The notes: a model not told the origin generated them from the sequence alone. Counted from the first letter of the stretch, positions 1-9,876 are shown. The stretch is 64,000 bases of DNA from UBA5859 sp041940025 (GCA_041940025.1 JBGTSY010000012.1:14674-78673), one strand, 5' to 3'. A program made the numbers and translations.

Positions 1-471
1 ACGCAAACCCTGCCAAGGGGTGGTGGGCAAAGTCACCACGCCAAGTTCAATTTCACCTCTCAATACCTGTTCGCAAGCTTTTTCAGAATCAACGAATTTT
101 AGGTCTAGGGAAACTTGAGGATACGCCTTACTGTATTGACGTAGTACTTCGGGCAATCGATGCAATCCAATGTGGTGACTGGTGGAGAGGGACAATGGGC
201 CCTGTACGGGGGCGGAGAGATCGGTTACCGACTGCTTAATGGCATCCAGCTCCTGTAACAGGGTTTGTGCGCGAGGCAGTAGCAGGTAGCCGGCCTCCGT
301 TAGCAACAATCGTTTACCAATGCGATCAAACAATTTTTGCTTAAGATGAGTCTCCAGTGCGGCAACTCGTTTGCTGATGGCTGACTGAGTCAGATGGAGT
401 TTGTCCGCAGCGAGGGAAAAACTGTTTAACTGTGCCACTGTGACAAAAGCTTTTAGTTGATTGGTTTCCAT
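1..471 (-). CDS. LysR-family transcriptional regulator (3' part outside the window)
   Basis: The reading frame from the ATG at 471 gives 157 residues and continues past the left edge. The N-terminus is METNQLKAFVTVAQLNSFS, followed by the helix-turn-helix segment with SLAADKLHLTQSAISKRVAALE and FDRIGKRLLLTEAG, which is the classic LysR DNA-binding domain. After about residue 90 the start of the effector-binding domain is visible (GPLSLSTSHHIGLHRLP). It is divergent from leuC with 100 bases between the starts, and Pseudomonas-type genomes also carry a LysR gene beside leuC. Control of the leucine operon is therefore an inference from position; the effector cannot be read from this part. Confidence 0.9.
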   Translation of the reverse strand, partial: METNQLKAFVTVAQLNSFSLAADKLHLTQSAISKRVAALETHLKQKLFDRIGKRLLLTEAGYLLLPRAQTLLQELDAIKQSVTDLSAPVQGPLSLSTSHHIGLHRLPEVLRQYSKAYPQVSLDLKFVDSEKACEQVLRGEIELGVVTLPTTPWQGLR

Positions 472-476
472 TTAAT

Positions 477-491
477 ATTCCAATATGGAAT
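477..491. promoter_or_regulatory. Palindromic operator candidate between lysR and leuC
   Basis: The site ATTCCAATATGGAAT is a perfect inverted repeat with 6-base arms around a 3-base centre. It contains a T-N11-A core, the usual signature of LysR-type binding sites. It lies 6 bases upstream of the lysR start and about 80 bases upstream of leuC, so it could serve autoregulation and leuC activation. Binding by the neighbouring LysR is inferred. Confidence 0.5.
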
Positions 492-571
492 GTAAAATAT
501 TATAAATATGAATTTGAGTAATGATAAATCGAGCCGTAAAATAAAGCAAAAATGGTAATTAGGAGCGAGTT

Positions 572-1975
572 ATGGCAGCACACACCCTCTACGACAAGCT
601 TTGGCAGCAACATTTGGTGGCTGAGCTGGAAGACGGTACCGCGTTGCTCTATATCGATCGACATCTGTTGCATGAAGTGACTTCGCCCCAAGCCTTTGAA
701 GGTTTGCGCTTGGCAGATCGAACACCCTGGCGCCTGGAGACCAATTTGGCGGTCCCCGATCACAACGTGCCTACCACAGATCGCAGCAAGGGTATTGCTG
801 ATCCGGTATCCCGCCTACAGGTGGAAACCTTGGACAAAAATTGCTCAGATTTTGGAATTGTTGAGATCCCTATGAATGATGTTCGTCAGGGTATTGTGCA
901 TGTGATGGGCCCTGAACAGGGTGCCACCTTACCGGGTATGACCATCGTGTGCGGGGATTCCCATACCTCTACACACGGGGCATTTGGTGCATTAGCCCAC
1001 GGCATAGGCACTTCTGAGGTAGAGCACGTCCTGGCGACCCAATGCCTGGTTCAAAAGAAGATGAAAAATATGCGCATCCGGGTGGAGGGTCAATTGGCGG
1101 CCGGTGTGACAGCGAAAGATGTCATTCTGGCGATAATCGGTGAATTGGGTACTGCCGGGGGAACTGGGTTTGCCATTGAGTTTGACGGTGAGGCGATCCA
1201 CGGGTTGTCTATGGAAGGTCGTATGACTCTCTGCAATATGGCCATTGAGGCAGGTGCCCGGGCTGGTTTGGTGTCCGTGGATGAATGCACCATTGACTAT
1301 CTTCGTGATCGTCCCTATGCACCGAAAGGTGAGCATTGGCAACAAGCGGTCACTTATTGGCGAACCTTGGTAAGCGATGAGAATTGTCATTTTGATAAAG
1401 AGATTGTATTTGACGCCAGTAAAATCGCCCCACAGGTGACTTGGGGAACCTCTCCAGAAATGGTCGCCCCTATAGATGGCGCGATACCTACATATGATCA
1501 GATGCAGACAGATGCGCAACGAAATTCACTACAGCGCGCGCTGGATTATATGTCTCTTGAGCCGGGTACTCCGATTCATTCAATACCGCTGGATAAGATA
1601 TTCATCGGTTCGTGCACCAACTCGCGAATAGAAGATCTTCGAGAAGCGGCCCATTGGGTGGCGGGCAAAAAGATAGCCAAGTCCATCAAACTAGCAATGG
1701 TGGTGCCTGGTTCCGGATTGGTAAAAGCGCAGGCAGAAAAAGAAGGTTTGCATCTGGTTTTCAAAGATGCCGGTTTTGAATGGCGCGAACCCGGTTGTTC
1801 CATGTGCTTGGCGATGAATGCAGATCGTCTGGCGCCTGGTGAACGCTGCGCCTCCACTTCCAATCGAAATTTTGAGGGGCGACAAGGGCAGGGCGGACGC
1901 ACCCATTTGGTGAGCCCAGCGATGGCTGCTGCGGCTGCCATTGCGGGCCATTTTGTGGATGTGAGAGAAGCTTAG
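572..1975 (+). CDS. leuC: 3-isopropylmalate dehydratase, large subunit
   Basis: This is the large subunit of the LeuCD isomerase that converts 2-isopropylmalate to 3-isopropylmalate in leucine synthesis. The 467-residue protein has the normal family length. The aconitase-type 4Fe-4S cysteines are visible in FIGSCTNSRIEDLR and in EPGCSMCLAMN, and the substrate-side signature GDSHTSTHGAFGALAHGIGT is intact. The ATG at 572 follows AGGAG at 561-565, a good ribosome binding site. It is the first gene of leuC-leuD-leuB; leuD begins 18 bases after its stop. Confidence 0.98.
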   Translation: MAAHTLYDKLWQQHLVAELEDGTALLYIDRHLLHEVTSPQAFEGLRLADRTPWRLETNLAVPDHNVPTTDRSKGIADPVSRLQVETLDKNCSDFGIVEIPMNDVRQGIVHVMGPEQGATLPGMTIVCGDSHTSTHGAFGALAHGIGTSEVEHVLATQCLVQKKMKNMRIRVEGQLAAGVTAKDVILAIIGELGTAGGTGFAIEFDGEAIHGLSMEGRMTLCNMAIEAGARAGLVSVDECTIDYLRDRPYAPKGEHWQQAVTYWRTLVSDENCHFDKEIVFDASKIAPQVTWGTSPEMVAPIDGAIPTYDQMQTDAQRNSLQRALDYMSLEPGTPIHSIPLDKIFIGSCTNSRIEDLREAAHWVAGKKIAKSIKLAMVVPGSGLVKAQAEKEGLHLVFKDAGFEWREPGCSMCLAMNADRLAPGERCASTSNRNFEGRQGQGGRTHLVSPAMAAAAAIAGHFVDVREA

Positions 1976-1993
1976 GATTAAGGAAAGCTACCA

Positions 1994-2650
1994 ATGAAAA
2001 AACTAGTTGAATGGCAAGGCAGTGTGATGCCTCTGGATCGAGCGAACGTGGATACCGATGCCATTATCCCGAAACAGTACCTCAAATCCATTAAGCGAAG
2101 TGGCTTTGGCCCCAATTTATTTGATGATTGGCGATATCTGGATCCGGGGGAGCCAGGTGATGATCACTCGAAACGGCGCTTGAACCCGGAGTTCGTGATG
2201 AATCAGTCTCGCTATGAAGGCGCGAGCATCTTGTTAGCGCGGGAGAATTTCGGTTGTGGTTCGAGCCGTGAGCACGCGCCGTGGGCTTTGTTGGATGCTG
2301 GGTTTCGAGTCTTAATCGCCCCCAGCTTTGCTGAGATATTTTATAACAACTGCTTTAAGAATGGCATATTACCTATTGTTTTAAATGAAACAATAGTGGG
2401 TAAGTTGTTTGATGAGGTGCACTCCAGTCCAGGATACAAACTACAGATCGATCTGCCCAATCAGCGCATAAATCAGCCGGATGGAACAGCGATCAATTTT
2501 CAATTAGAAGAGTTTCGCAAACAGGCTTTATTGCAAGGACTGGATGAAATTGGCCTCACCTTACAGAAGGCTGATCTCATCAGATCTTATGAGTCGAAAC
2601 GGCGGCAACAGGTTCCCTGGTTGTTTAGTGCCACAGAGAGTGACATCTAA
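1994..2650 (+). CDS. leuD: 3-isopropylmalate dehydratase, small subunit
   Basis: This is the small (swivel-domain) partner of LeuC. The 218-residue protein carries the family motifs DRANVDTDAIIPKQYLK near the N-terminus and GCGSSREHAPWAL near residue 85. An AGGA sequence lies about 10 bases before the ATG. It sits between leuC and leuB, consistent with a leucine biosynthesis operon. Confidence 0.98.
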   Translation: MKKLVEWQGSVMPLDRANVDTDAIIPKQYLKSIKRSGFGPNLFDDWRYLDPGEPGDDHSKRRLNPEFVMNQSRYEGASILLARENFGCGSSREHAPWALLDAGFRVLIAPSFAEIFYNNCFKNGILPIVLNETIVGKLFDEVHSSPGYKLQIDLPNQRINQPDGTAINFQLEEFRKQALLQGLDEIGLTLQKADLIRSYESKRRQQVPWLFSATESDI

Positions 2651-2682
2651 TTTTTTCAATATATTAAGCAGAGGTCGATTAA

Positions 2683-3753
2683 ATGAAAAAAGTCCTGTTG
2701 TTGCCGGGAGACGGAGTCGGGCCTGAGATCATTTCTCAAGCAAAAAAACTGATTGATAAACTAAGAACGGATCACGGACTGCAAATCGAGACCAGTGAGG
2801 CATCGGTAGGCGGTGCCAGTTTCGATGAATTTGGTACGCCATTAACCGAGGAAGTATTACAACAGGCGAAACAGGCAGACGGCATCTTATTCGGCGCGGT
2901 AGGCGGTCCTAAATGGGAATCATTGGAGATCAGCAAACGCCCGGAGATTGCACTCTTAAAATTACGCTCTGAATTAGGTTTATTCGCCAATTTAAGACCG
3001 GTGATTTTATATCCAGAATTAGCCGACGCGTCGACGTTAAAGCCTGACGTGGTGGCGGGATTAGATCTTCTCATTGTGCGCGAACTGACTGGAGGCATCT
3101 ACTTTGGTCAGCCTAGAGGAATACGCACCAATGCATCGGGGGAACGTGAAGGGTATAATACCTTGCATTATAGCGAATCTGAGATTAAGCGCATCGGTCG
3201 AATCGCTTTTGATATTGCCGCGAAACGCCAGGCTAAGTTATGTTCTGTGGATAAGGCCAATGTTCTAGAGAGTACAGAGCTGTGGCGGCAATGTATGACA
3301 GAGCTGTCAGCGGACTATCCAAATATTGAACTGTCTCATATGTATGTGGACAACGCAGCGATGCAACTGGTGCGTGCGCCGAAGCAGTTTGATGTGATGG
3401 TAACCACCAATATGTTTGGCGATATTTTGTCCGATTGTGCCGCCATGTTGACTGGATCTATCGGCATGTTACCCTCGGCGTCATTGAATTCTGAAAATAA
3501 GGGTTTGTATGAACCTGTGCATGGATCTGCTCCAGATATCGCGGCACAGGACAAGGCGAATCCCATTGCAACCTTACTCTCTTTAGCCATGCTTCTAAGA
3601 TATAGCCTAGATGAAACTGCAATGGCGGATAGAATCGAAAATGCGATAAAGCGAGTGCTAGCAGAAGGTATCAGAACGGCAGATATTCATCAGTCTGGAG
3701 AGAGGCTGGTGGGCACTCAACAGATGGGCGATGCAGTGCTGAGTTTTTTATAA
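2683..3753 (+). CDS. leuB: 3-isopropylmalate dehydrogenase
   Basis: LeuB catalyses the NAD-dependent oxidative decarboxylation of 3-isopropylmalate to the leucine precursor 2-oxoisocaproate. The protein has 356 residues. It shows LLPGDGVGPEI at the N-terminus, the substrate-binding region RPEIALLKLRSELGLFANLRP, RELTGGIYFG, and the metal/NAD signature NMFGDILSDCAAMLTGSIGMLPSAS. An AGAGG sequence lies 9 bases before the ATG. It is the third gene of the leu operon and is followed after 46 bases by asd. Confidence 0.98.
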   Translation: MKKVLLLPGDGVGPEIISQAKKLIDKLRTDHGLQIETSEASVGGASFDEFGTPLTEEVLQQAKQADGILFGAVGGPKWESLEISKRPEIALLKLRSELGLFANLRPVILYPELADASTLKPDVVAGLDLLIVRELTGGIYFGQPRGIRTNASGEREGYNTLHYSESEIKRIGRIAFDIAAKRQAKLCSVDKANVLESTELWRQCMTELSADYPNIELSHMYVDNAAMQLVRAPKQFDVMVTTNMFGDILSDCAAMLTGSIGMLPSASLNSENKGLYEPVHGSAPDIAAQDKANPIATLLSLAMLLRYSLDETAMADRIENAIKRVLAEGIRTADIHQSGERLVGTQQMGDAVLSFL

Positions 3754-3799
3754 AATTGATTCAAGTATTTAAATAACTAGGTTTTTAGGCGATTAATAA

Positions 3800-4837
3800 A
3801 TGAGTAAAGGATTTGATGTAGCTGTAGTGGGTGCCACTGGCGCGGTGGGTGAGACAATGATTTCTATCCTGGAGCAGCGCCAGTTTCCTGTGCATAAGCT
3901 CTATCCGCTGGCAAGCAGTCGTAGCGCAGGCAGTAAAGTTCAATTCGACGGCGGTTACCACACAGTTGGTTTACTCGATGAATTCGATTTTACGCAGACG
4001 CAAATAGCGTTGTTTTCTGCCGGTGGTTCGGTGTCGGCACAATTTGCCCCGAAGGCGGCAGATGCAGGTTGTGTGGTGATCGACAACACCTCCCACTTCC
4101 GAATGCAGGAAGATATTCCCTTAGTTGTACCGGAAGTCAATGCGGCAGACATTGCGGATTATCGTCAAAGAAATATCATTGCCAATCCAAATTGTTCCAC
4201 CATTCAGATGGTGGTGGCTTTAAAACCAATTCATGATGCGGTAGGAATCGAACGAATCAATGTTGCTACCTATCAAGCCGTGTCCGGCACCGGTAAAAAT
4301 GCAATAGAAGAATTAGCCATGCAAACCGCGACCTTACTCAACGGAAACGAGGTTGAATGCAAGGTGTATCCTAAGCAGATTGCCTTTAACGCATTGCCTC
4401 AAATAGATGTTTTCATGGACAATGGTTACACCAAAGAAGAGATGAAAATGGTTTTGGAAACCAAAAAAATTCTCGGTGACGATAGCATCCAGGTGAATCC
4501 CACCACCGTACGTGTGCCGGTATTTTATGGTCATTCTGAGGCCGTGCACATTGAGACACGCGAAAAGATTTCCGCTGCTGAGGTTCAGGAACTACTCAGA
4601 ATCTCGCCAGGGATCCATCTCATGGACGAACGGCAGGATGGCGGTTATCCCACCGCTGCCACCGAGGGGGCGGATACTGATTCAGTATATGTGGGCCGGA
4701 TCCGCGAAGATATTTCTCATCCGAGAGGAATTAACCTATGGGTGGTAGCGGACAATTTACGTAAAGGGGCAGCTCTAAATAGTGTTCAAATTGCTGAAAT
4801 TTTGATAAAAGATTATCTCAGTCTGCCGCCATCATAG
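3800..4837 (+). CDS. asd: Aspartate-semialdehyde dehydrogenase
   Basis: The enzyme reduces aspartyl phosphate to aspartate semialdehyde for lysine, threonine, methionine and diaminopimelate synthesis. The 345-residue protein has an N-terminal NADP-binding GATGAVGETM loop and the catalytic cysteine in NPNCSTIQMV, and it continues with a dimerisation domain (VPVFYGHSEAVHIET). Pseudomonas relatives carry an inactive paralogue next to asd. Here the catalytic cysteine is present, so this copy should be active. Gene order leuB-asd-fimV matches Pseudomonas. Confidence 0.95.
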   Translation: MSKGFDVAVVGATGAVGETMISILEQRQFPVHKLYPLASSRSAGSKVQFDGGYHTVGLLDEFDFTQTQIALFSAGGSVSAQFAPKAADAGCVVIDNTSHFRMQEDIPLVVPEVNAADIADYRQRNIIANPNCSTIQMVVALKPIHDAVGIERINVATYQAVSGTGKNAIEELAMQTATLLNGNEVECKVYPKQIAFNALPQIDVFMDNGYTKEEMKMVLETKKILGDDSIQVNPTTVRVPVFYGHSEAVHIETREKISAAEVQELLRISPGIHLMDERQDGGYPTAATEGADTDSVYVGRIREDISHPRGINLWVVADNLRKGAALNSVQIAEILIKDYLSLPPS

Positions 4838-4952
4838 GAGATAGGGCCTATCGTTTTAGGTATACAAAGATAGCAGAATTTTACATAGTTGCCCCTAATG
4901 TCCAAATGGAACCTGGATTGGCAGCTTAGAGAACAAGGAAAACTCAACGGAG

Positions 4953-7130
4953 ATGAGCGTGTTTGTACAGGCCAGAGTAACGAAATGGAGTTTGATATTT
5001 ACCCTTTTCCTATTGCCGATCCACACCTTATTGGCGTTTGGATTGGGACAAATTCAGGTCAATTCTAAGCTTGGTGAGCCTTTAGAAGCAGAAATTGATT
5101 TTGTCTCCACAAGTGGCATTGATTTTGACACTGTGGCGGCGGGCTTGGCGGATGGTGAGGCATTTCAACGTGCCGGTATTCAACGCGTTGCTGATTTATT
5201 TAACCTGCAATTTACTGTTTCAACCCAGGGTGCGGCAGCGAAATTGTTAGTCACCACTGAGGGACCAGTTAACGAACCATTCCTCAATTTCCTAGTAGAT
5301 CTCACCTGGCCCGCTGGTCGATTACAGCGTGAATTCACAGTGTTGTTGGATCCTCCCGTATTTTCAGAGGAGGGCGCGCCACTGGAAGCCAGGCTTGCTG
5401 AAGAGAGTGCAGCCAAAGAGGGGCCACCTGCGGCAGCAAACCAAGAGGTCGATTTAGCCGGACAATTGTATGGTCCGGTATTGGAAAATCAAACTCTATG
5501 GAGTATCGCCAACGAAGTGAGACCGGACAACTCCGTCAGTGTGTACCAGTCAATGATGGCATTGTACGAGGCGAATCCGCACGCGTTTAACAATAATAAT
5601 GTGAACGAGCTTAAACGTGGGGAAGTGTTAAGAATTCCCAGTGCGAATACATTTAAGTCTATGAGCGGCAGAGAGGCCTATCAAGAATTTGTCCGGCAAA
5701 ATGATTCATGGAAAAATAGCCGAATTACCAGCGCCCAGCGAGCGCCTCAGGCTCCTCTGACGACAACAAAACCCGAGGCATCGGCACCTTCCGCAAGAGC
5801 CGGCACCGTATCCGGTCCTCAACTGGAGCTCATTGTTCCTGAGGTGGAGGAGAGCCAGGAACAAGCCGGTTCTTCCGGTGAAGACTCGGCAACGAAAACT
5901 GGTGTGGACGGTTCTAGTTTAGCTCAGGAGGCTATGGATGCCGTGGAGCGGGAAAATGACGAACTTCGTTCGCGTATCTTGGACTTGGAGTCTCAGATAC
6001 AAAATATGGAGGCTTTGATTCAATTACGTAGTGAGCAGCTGGCGGAGCTTGAGTCTAAAAATGTCGCACAGCCCGAGCCAATCGAACAAGAGCCGTTGAA
6101 CGCGCCACTAGAGCCAACAGATGAACTACTGCAATCTGACTCACAAGAACCAGAGCAGATCGGACTAATAGATAACATAGCTGAAAATCGTACAGTGGTA
6201 TTGGTGGGGGCGTTGCTGCTTTTGGTACTGGTTGCTCTCGGATTGCGATTTGTCAAAGGCCGTCAAGAGAACAGCGATGACTATGTTGAATTTGAATCTG
6301 AGGATCCAGAAGTCGGTACGGGTATTCAGGAACCTGCCTCTTCGGTAAAAAGTATCTTAGAACAAGTAGACGATTTAGTTGAGCAGGAACAGCAAGCGGT
6401 AGCGCAAAAACTATTAAAAGAACATTTAGAGATGCATCCCGATGATCACGATGCCCGCACTCGGTTGATTGAAATCTACTATGATGCAGGAAACATTCAT
6501 ATGTTTGTTTCTGAATCAGAACGTCTTTATTCCCTCATTGCAGGTATTCACTATAGTGGCTGGGATAGGGTGCAAGCATTGGGATTAGAAGTGGCGCCAG
6601 AACATTGGCTATTTGCAGAAACTGCGGACACACAGGAGGTGGACACCAGTCCACAGACAACAGAACTTCACGGCGGATACGAAGAAGCTGCTGATACAAA
6701 TAATACGGTTGACGGATTAGATGAAGTGCTGGTAAGCGAAGAAGAGCCGTTGAGTGTGAATCAAGATCTCGAACCCCCTCCGTCTCTGATGGGTAGCTCG
6801 ACGCCTAAACAAGAAAACGTTGACCCTGAGTTAGAAGCAAAAGCATTTGCAGAGTTGTCTGCGCTGGATGATGACAGTGATTTAGATGTACTTGAACTGA
6901 CGGACGATGAATCTGCTTTTCAAAAGGAAGTTGCCCTTGAGGATGAAGGCGCAGATGATTTTGTAGAAGAGAATTACAGCACACAATTGGATTTGGCTAA
7001 TACTTATATAGAGATGGAAGACTTCGAGGGTGCTGAAGAGCTCATTCGCGAAGTGTTAAAAGCGGGAGACGAAAATGAGAAACAGGAAGCCGAATCTTTG
7101 ATGAAACGATTAAAAGCGGCGAATGCGTAG
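4953..7130 (+). CDS. fimV: FimV-type LysM/TPR inner-membrane hub protein
   Basis: FimV organises polar structures such as type IV pilus and secretion machinery in Pseudomonas relatives. The 725-residue protein opens with a signal peptide (hydrophobic run around residues 12-28), then the FimV N-terminal domain (LGQIQVNSKLGEPLEAEIDF). A LysM-like peptidoglycan-binding segment follows at about 179-228, then a coiled coil near 325-370. A single transmembrane helix lies near 413-433. A long acidic cytoplasmic region ends in TPR-like FimV C-terminal repeats (LDLANTYIEMEDFEGAEELI). An AAGGAA lies 12 bases before the start, and a GGAG directly abuts the ATG. A terminator follows the gene. Confidence 0.92.
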   Translation: MSVFVQARVTKWSLIFTLFLLPIHTLLAFGLGQIQVNSKLGEPLEAEIDFVSTSGIDFDTVAAGLADGEAFQRAGIQRVADLFNLQFTVSTQGAAAKLLVTTEGPVNEPFLNFLVDLTWPAGRLQREFTVLLDPPVFSEEGAPLEARLAEESAAKEGPPAAANQEVDLAGQLYGPVLENQTLWSIANEVRPDNSVSVYQSMMALYEANPHAFNNNNVNELKRGEVLRIPSANTFKSMSGREAYQEFVRQNDSWKNSRITSAQRAPQAPLTTTKPEASAPSARAGTVSGPQLELIVPEVEESQEQAGSSGEDSATKTGVDGSSLAQEAMDAVERENDELRSRILDLESQIQNMEALIQLRSEQLAELESKNVAQPEPIEQEPLNAPLEPTDELLQSDSQEPEQIGLIDNIAENRTVVLVGALLLLVLVALGLRFVKGRQENSDDYVEFESEDPEVGTGIQEPASSVKSILEQVDDLVEQEQQAVAQKLLKEHLEMHPDDHDARTRLIEIYYDAGNIHMFVSESERLYSLIAGIHYSGWDRVQALGLEVAPEHWLFAETADTQEVDTSPQTTELHGGYEEAADTNNTVDGLDEVLVSEEEPLSVNQDLEPPPSLMGSSTPKQENVDPELEAKAFAELSALDDDSDLDVLELTDDESAFQKEVALEDEGADDFVEENYSTQLDLANTYIEMEDFEGAEELIREVLKAGDENEKQEAESLMKRLKAANA

Positions 7131-7185
7131 GTAATTAACAGCCGATCTCACACTCACCACCCTCGAACATATAAAATAATAAGGG

Positions 7186-7212
7186 ATCCAGCGGCAACTC
7201 GCTGGATTTTTT
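7186..7212 (+). terminator. Rho-independent terminator after fimV
   Basis: ATCCAGCG and CGCTGGAT form a perfect 8-bp stem around a 6-base loop, followed directly by six T residues. It separates fimV from truA, so truA and trpF either need their own promoter or depend on read-through. Confidence 0.85.
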
Positions 7213-7238
7213 GTATTTGGCGATAAGGTTTGAATTCC

Positions 7239-8033
7239 GTGCGTTGGGCAGTATCCGTAGAATACGATGGCACAGCTTTCCATGGTTGGCAGCGTCAACA
7301 CCAGGTGCGCTCGGTGCAAGGTGACTTGGAAAGCGCACTATCAAGAGTGGCAAATCAGCAGATCGTTGTTCAGTGTGCGGGTCGGACCGATGCGGGTGTT
7401 CATGCTTTGAATCAAGTTGTACATTTTGATTCTGATGCGCCCAGAAGTGCGGATGCATGGGTATTGGGGGGCAATGTGAATTGTCCAGATGACATTGCGA
7501 TTCATTGGGCGAAATCAGTTCGAAATGATTTTCACGCGCGTTTTAGTGCGCAGAGCAGGCGCTATCAGTATTGGATCCAAGAGGGAAGAGTGCGTTCTGC
7601 ACTCACGCGTAATAGAATGGCTTGGACTCCATATACTCTAGATGTGCCGGCAATGCACCGAGCGGGGCAATCTCTGATCGGCGAACAGGATTTTAGTGCT
7701 TTTCGTGGTGCGGGGTGTCAATCGAAAAGTGTGATGCGGCATGTCTCTTACGTCGCTGTAAGGCGAGAAGAGGCAGGGATCTGTTTCACTATTCAGGCCA
7801 ATGCTTTTTTACTGCATATGGTGAGGAACATAATGGGATGTTTGCTAGAGGTGGGTCGTGGGAAGCGCCCCGAGCACTGGGTGCAGGAGGTATTGCGCAG
7901 CCGTGATCGACGACAATGCGCGGCAACCGCACCTGCCTGTGGTCTGTACTTGGCCAAGGTGGCTTATGCGCCTAAATTTGAATTACCCGATGACAAGGTG
8001 AACTATTGGCCACGCCTGCCTGAGCGAGGATGA
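7239..8033 (+). CDS. truA: tRNA pseudouridine(38-40) synthase
   Basis: TruA makes pseudouridine in the anticodon arm of many tRNAs. The protein has the catalytic aspartate in AGRTDAGVHALNQV, the N-terminal VEYDGTAFHGWQRQ and the C-terminal FLLHMVRNIMG motif. I start it at the GTG at 7239 because AAGG at 7225-7228 is then 10 bases away. An in-frame TTG at 7230 would be only one base from it. The gene overlaps the first possible trpF start (ATGA), as in other Pseudomonas-like truA-trpF pairs. Confidence 0.93.
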   Translation: MRWAVSVEYDGTAFHGWQRQHQVRSVQGDLESALSRVANQQIVVQCAGRTDAGVHALNQVVHFDSDAPRSADAWVLGGNVNCPDDIAIHWAKSVRNDFHARFSAQSRRYQYWIQEGRVRSALTRNRMAWTPYTLDVPAMHRAGQSLIGEQDFSAFRGAGCQSKSVMRHVSYVAVRREEAGICFTIQANAFLLHMVRNIMGCLLEVGRGKRPEHWVQEVLRSRDRRQCAATAPACGLYLAKVAYAPKFELPDDKVNYWPRLPERG

Positions 8034-8038
8034 GAAGC

Positions 8039-8656
8039 ATGGCTGTTAGAGTTAAAATCTGCGGTATCACGAGTAAAAAGGATGCACAAGCCGCTGTGGA
8101 TGCCGGGGCTGACGCCATCGGCCTGGTGTTTTACCCTGGCAGTCCAAGATACGTGGATATTCAGCTTGCCGGTGAAATTACCGAGGGATTATGTCCCCTT
8201 GTGTTGTTGGTCGGACTGTTTGTCAATCAACCGCCTGAAGAAATCGAACGGGTGTGCCAGGCGGTTCCGCTCAACATGCTGCAGTTTCATGGTAAAGAGT
8301 CTGTTTCTGAGTGTGAACATTACGGGTTGCCCTACATCAAGGCGGTTGGCGTGTCTGGTGGTCGGGACATAGGTGCAATGGCGTCCGCATACGGTTCTGC
8401 TCGCGCCATATTGTTAGACAAGTTTGACAGTCATGCCCATGGCGGTACTGGGCAGACCTTCGACTGGTCGCAGGCCCCCTCCTTAGGGCAACCGATGATT
8501 CTGGCGGGTGGGTTGACTGTAGAAAATGTGGTCTCTGGCATCAAAACCTTAAAACCGAGCGCCGTTGACGTCAGTAGTGGTGTAGAATCTGCCCCTGGCA
8601 TCAAAGATATGAAAAAAGTGAAAAGATTTATAGAGGTTGCTAAATCTGTAGTATGA
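8039..8656 (+). CDS. trpF: Phosphoribosylanthranilate isomerase
   Basis: TrpF performs the Amadori rearrangement in tryptophan synthesis. The roughly 205-residue TIM barrel starts VRVKICGIT with the catalytic cysteine. It has the aspartate in SAVDVSSGVES and phosphate-binding glycines at ILAGGLTVENV. I place the start at the ATG at 8039, because GAGG at 8025-8028 then has suitable spacing. The ATG at 8030, overlapping the truA stop, would add three residues. Its stop overlaps the trpB start by 4 bases, implying translational coupling. Confidence 0.94.
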   Translation: MAVRVKICGITSKKDAQAAVDAGADAIGLVFYPGSPRYVDIQLAGEITEGLCPLVLLVGLFVNQPPEEIERVCQAVPLNMLQFHGKESVSECEHYGLPYIKAVGVSGGRDIGAMASAYGSARAILLDKFDSHAHGGTGQTFDWSQAPSLGQPMILAGGLTVENVVSGIKTLKPSAVDVSSGVESAPGIKDMKKVKRFIEVAKSVV

Positions 8657-9876
8657 ATGACACCAGGCGCGGTTGGGAACATTTGGCAAACTTGCCAGAT
8701 GCAAAAGGCCATTTTGGTCAATATGGCGGGAAATATGTCTCTGAAACTCTGATGGGGGCCATCAGTGAGTTGGAGCAGGCTTATCGGCACTATCTTCAGG
8801 ATCCCGAATTTCTAGCCGAGTTTGATGAAGATCTCAAATCCTATGTCGGTAGGCCATCACCCCTCTATTTTGCCGAACGTCTCACCCGCGAGGTGGGCGG
8901 GGCGCAAATCTACCTCAAACGGGAAGATCTCAACCATACCGGTGCTCACAAGATCAACAACACGGTGGGTCAGGCTCTGTTGGCCAAACGCATGGGTAAG
9001 CCGAGAGTCATTGCCGAAACAGGCGCCGGACAGCACGGCGTGGCGTCCGCCACCGTGGCCGCCCGTCTCGGTATGCAATGCACCGTCTACATGGGTGAGG
9101 AGGATATCCGGCGACAGGCGATTAACGTGTACAGGATGCGCCTATTAGGTGCAGAGGTAGTGCCAGTAGGCTCTGGCTCTAAAACCCTGAAGGATGCCTT
9201 GAACGAGGCCTTAAGAGACTGGGTCACACGGGTAGAAGAAACATTTTACATTATTGGCACCGTGGCAGGTCCTCACCCTTATCCGGCCATGGTGCGAGAC
9301 TTTCAAAGTGTCATCGGACGTGAAGCCAGGGAGCAGATGCGGACCCAGGTGGGACGACTTCCCGATGCACTGGTCGCTTGCGTCGGTGGCGGATCAAATT
9401 CAATCGGACTGTTTCATCCCTTTGTCAATGACATGGATGTAGAGATGTACGGTGTAGAAGCAGCCGGGGAAGGTGTGGAAACCGGCCATCATGCAGCGCC
9501 CTTATGTGCGGGCTCTCCTGGTGTGTTGCATGGCAATCGAACCTATATCATGCAGGATAAAGCTGGTCAGATCATTGAAACCCATTCTATCTCCGCCGGA
9601 CTAGATTATCCGGGGGTAGGGCCAGAACACGCTTACTGGAAAGATTTGCAGCGCGCACACTATGTGGCTGTCACCGACGAGGAAGCCCTGGAAGCCTTTC
9701 ATTTGCTCACCAGAGTGGAGGGGATCTTGCCGGCATTGGAATCCAGTCATGCCATTGCTTATGCCACAAAACTTGCGGCTGAACGCAACAAAGAAGAGAT
9801 CATTTTGGTGAATTTATCTGGTCGTGGTGACAAGGACGTGCATACAGTGGCGTCATTGGAAGGCATGCAAATATGA
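8653..9876 (+). CDS. trpB: Tryptophan synthase beta subunit
   Basis: TrpB condenses indole with serine using PLP. The 407-residue protein carries the PLP lysine in LNHTGAHKINNTVGQ, the phosphate loop CVGGGSNSIGLF, and the catalytic glutamate region around VEAAGEGVETGHHAA. It is coupled by 4-base overlaps to trpF upstream and trpA downstream, so trpF-trpB-trpA form one tight unit inserted between truA and accD. Confidence 0.98.
   Translation: MNDTRRGWEHLANLPDAKGHFGQYGGKYVSETLMGAISELEQAYRHYLQDPEFLAEFDEDLKSYVGRPSPLYFAERLTREVGGAQIYLKREDLNHTGAHKINNTVGQALLAKRMGKPRVIAETGAGQHGVASATVAARLGMQCTVYMGEEDIRRQAINVYRMRLLGAEVVPVGSGSKTLKDALNEALRDWVTRVEETFYIIGTVAGPHPYPAMVRDFQSVIGREAREQMRTQVGRLPDALVACVGGGSNSIGLFHPFVNDMDVEMYGVEAAGEGVETGHHAAPLCAGSPGVLHGNRTYIMQDKAGQIIETHSISAGLDYPGVGPEHAYWKDLQRAHYVAVTDEEALEAFHLLTRVEGILPALESSHAIAYATKLAAERNKEEIILVNLSGRGDKDVHTVASLEGMQI

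Noticed and set aside
4840..4857. Hairpin GATAG-CTATC after asd as a terminator
   Set aside because: Only five base pairs with a 3-base loop and an interrupted T run, too weak to call.
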